A DNA stretch of 5,779 bases from Smithella sp. D17 (GTDB lineage: Bacteria; Desulfobacterota; Syntrophia; Syntrophales; Smithellaceae). A program made the translations under genes and the position numbers. Location of the stretch: contig JQOA01000262.1 of assembly GCA_000753945.1 (NCBI GenBank), forward strand, positions 1-5,779, given 5' to 3'. Numbering within the stretch: the stretch's first letter is position 1; each line of letters opens with the position of its first letter. The notes beneath the pieces were generated by a model. That model saw only the letters and a program-made list of their open reading frames with translations. It had not been told where the DNA came from and searched no databases. Shown here in pieces: positions 5,513 to 5,779 of the stretch.

Positions 5513-5779
5513 CTATATATTAAAAGTATCGCCGAAATAAAATTTTCGCGCCAGTTCGCTTTGAGAAATCTTATCCGGAGGACCTTCAACTAATACCGCG
5601 CCTTCATTGACAATGTAAGCGCGGTCGCAGCAGGAAAGAGTCTCCCGCACATTATGATCGGAAATAATTATACCGATTCCTTTTGCTTTTAACTTTTCGA
5701 TTATTTTCTGAATGTCGGCGACAGCCAACGGATCAATTCCGGCAAAAGGCTCATCTAAAAGAATATATTTGGGGTGAGT
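5513..5779 (-). CDS. lptB: LPS export ABC transporter ATPase, C-terminal part, cut by window edge
   Basis: LptB is the cytoplasmic ATPase that, with LptFG, drives lipopolysaccharide from the inner membrane onto the LptC-LptA bridge. Only the last 88 residues are present, reading in from the window end without a start. They contain Walker B and D-loop (YILLDEPFAGIDPLAV), the His-switch in ISDHNVRETL, the typical DRAYIVNEG strand and the C-terminal YFGDTFNI resembling the LptB ending YLGxxFxL. Missing are Walker A, Q-loop and the ABC signature, about 150 residues. The genomic position just before rpoN and the NVRETL/AYIVNEG wording identify LptB rather than the related branched-chain amino acid ATPases LivF/LivG. 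The first 39 nt of this fragment are duplicated, inverted, at the left end of the window. Stop TAG at 5513-5515; rpoN starts 26 nt later. Confidence 0.95.
   Translation of the reverse strand, partial: THPKYILLDEPFAGIDPLAVADIQKIIEKLKAKGIGIIISDHNVRETLSCCDRAYIVNEGAVLVEGPPDKISQSELARKFYFGDTFNI
5741..5779 (-). repeat. Right copy of 39-bp terminal inverted repeat (within lptB)
   Basis: Exact reverse complement of positions 1-39. This copy is in its natural setting: its reading frame runs on through GIDPLAVADIQ into the rest of LptB, so this is the original and the left copy is the misplaced one. Both copies end flush with the window ends. Confidence 0.95.

Larger units (their letters stand above)
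2294..5779 (-). other. lptB-rpoN-hpf-ptsN-rapZ operon (right edge open)
   Basis: Five genes run in one direction with gaps of 26, 47 (to the chosen hpf start) and 21 nt and a 4-nt overlap; I see no convincing internal promoter or terminator between them. The order is the conserved sigma-54 cluster of Proteobacteria. The operon promoter would lie to the right of the window (lptC/lptA or earlier genes). It ends at rapZ, facing the M23 gene. Confidence 0.8.

Overview
The window is a piece of ordinary chromosome from a Gram-negative bacterium, most likely a deltaproteobacterium in the broad sense (Desulfobacterota, perhaps Syntrophales/Smithella-like). The basis is the minus-strand order lptB - rpoN - hpf - ptsN - rapZ, which is the classical sigma-54 / LPS-transport / nitrogen-PTS cluster of Proteobacteria. 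It is supported by a long-form hibernation factor, a moderately AT-rich composition, and a neighbouring M23 peptidase whose C-terminus (EWWDPHWI) I associate with deltaproteobacterial proteins. The taxonomic call is inference; no marker rRNA is present.

Layout from right to left on the minus strand: the C-terminal third of LptB (cut by the window edge), complete RpoN, complete long-form HPF, a PtsN (EIIA-Ntr) only 85 residues long, and complete RapZ, whose start overlaps the ptsN stop as ATGA. The genes are 21 to 47 nt apart or overlapping and look like one transcription unit. RapZ converges on a plus-strand gene (928-2244) for a membrane-anchored, Ig-like-domain M23 metallopeptidase with a complete zinc site. 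That gene is divergent from coaBC (minus, 672 downward). The 255-nt space between them holds one plausible sigma-70-type promoter per direction and a small 10-bp tandem repeat. No stretch over 300 nt lacks a gene.

The genes cover envelope and stress housekeeping: LPS export ATPase, alternative sigma factor, ribosome hibernation, PTS-Ntr signalling remnant, RapZ-type NTPase, cell-wall peptidase and coenzyme A synthesis.

Two things do not fit an intact chromosome. (1) The first 39 nt are the exact reverse complement of the last 39 nt. Both copies are the lptB Walker B region. At the left end this lptB piece is spliced into coaBC in the middle of its conserved NLSSGKMG motif, at a GGCAAA microhomology. 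This looks like a chimeric or assembly-graph junction, less likely a real inverted rearrangement. (2) ptsN lacks its C-terminal half but keeps its phospho-acceptor His and a well-formed coupled start for rapZ. I did not see a mobile element, CRISPR array, RNA gene or a clearly new system.
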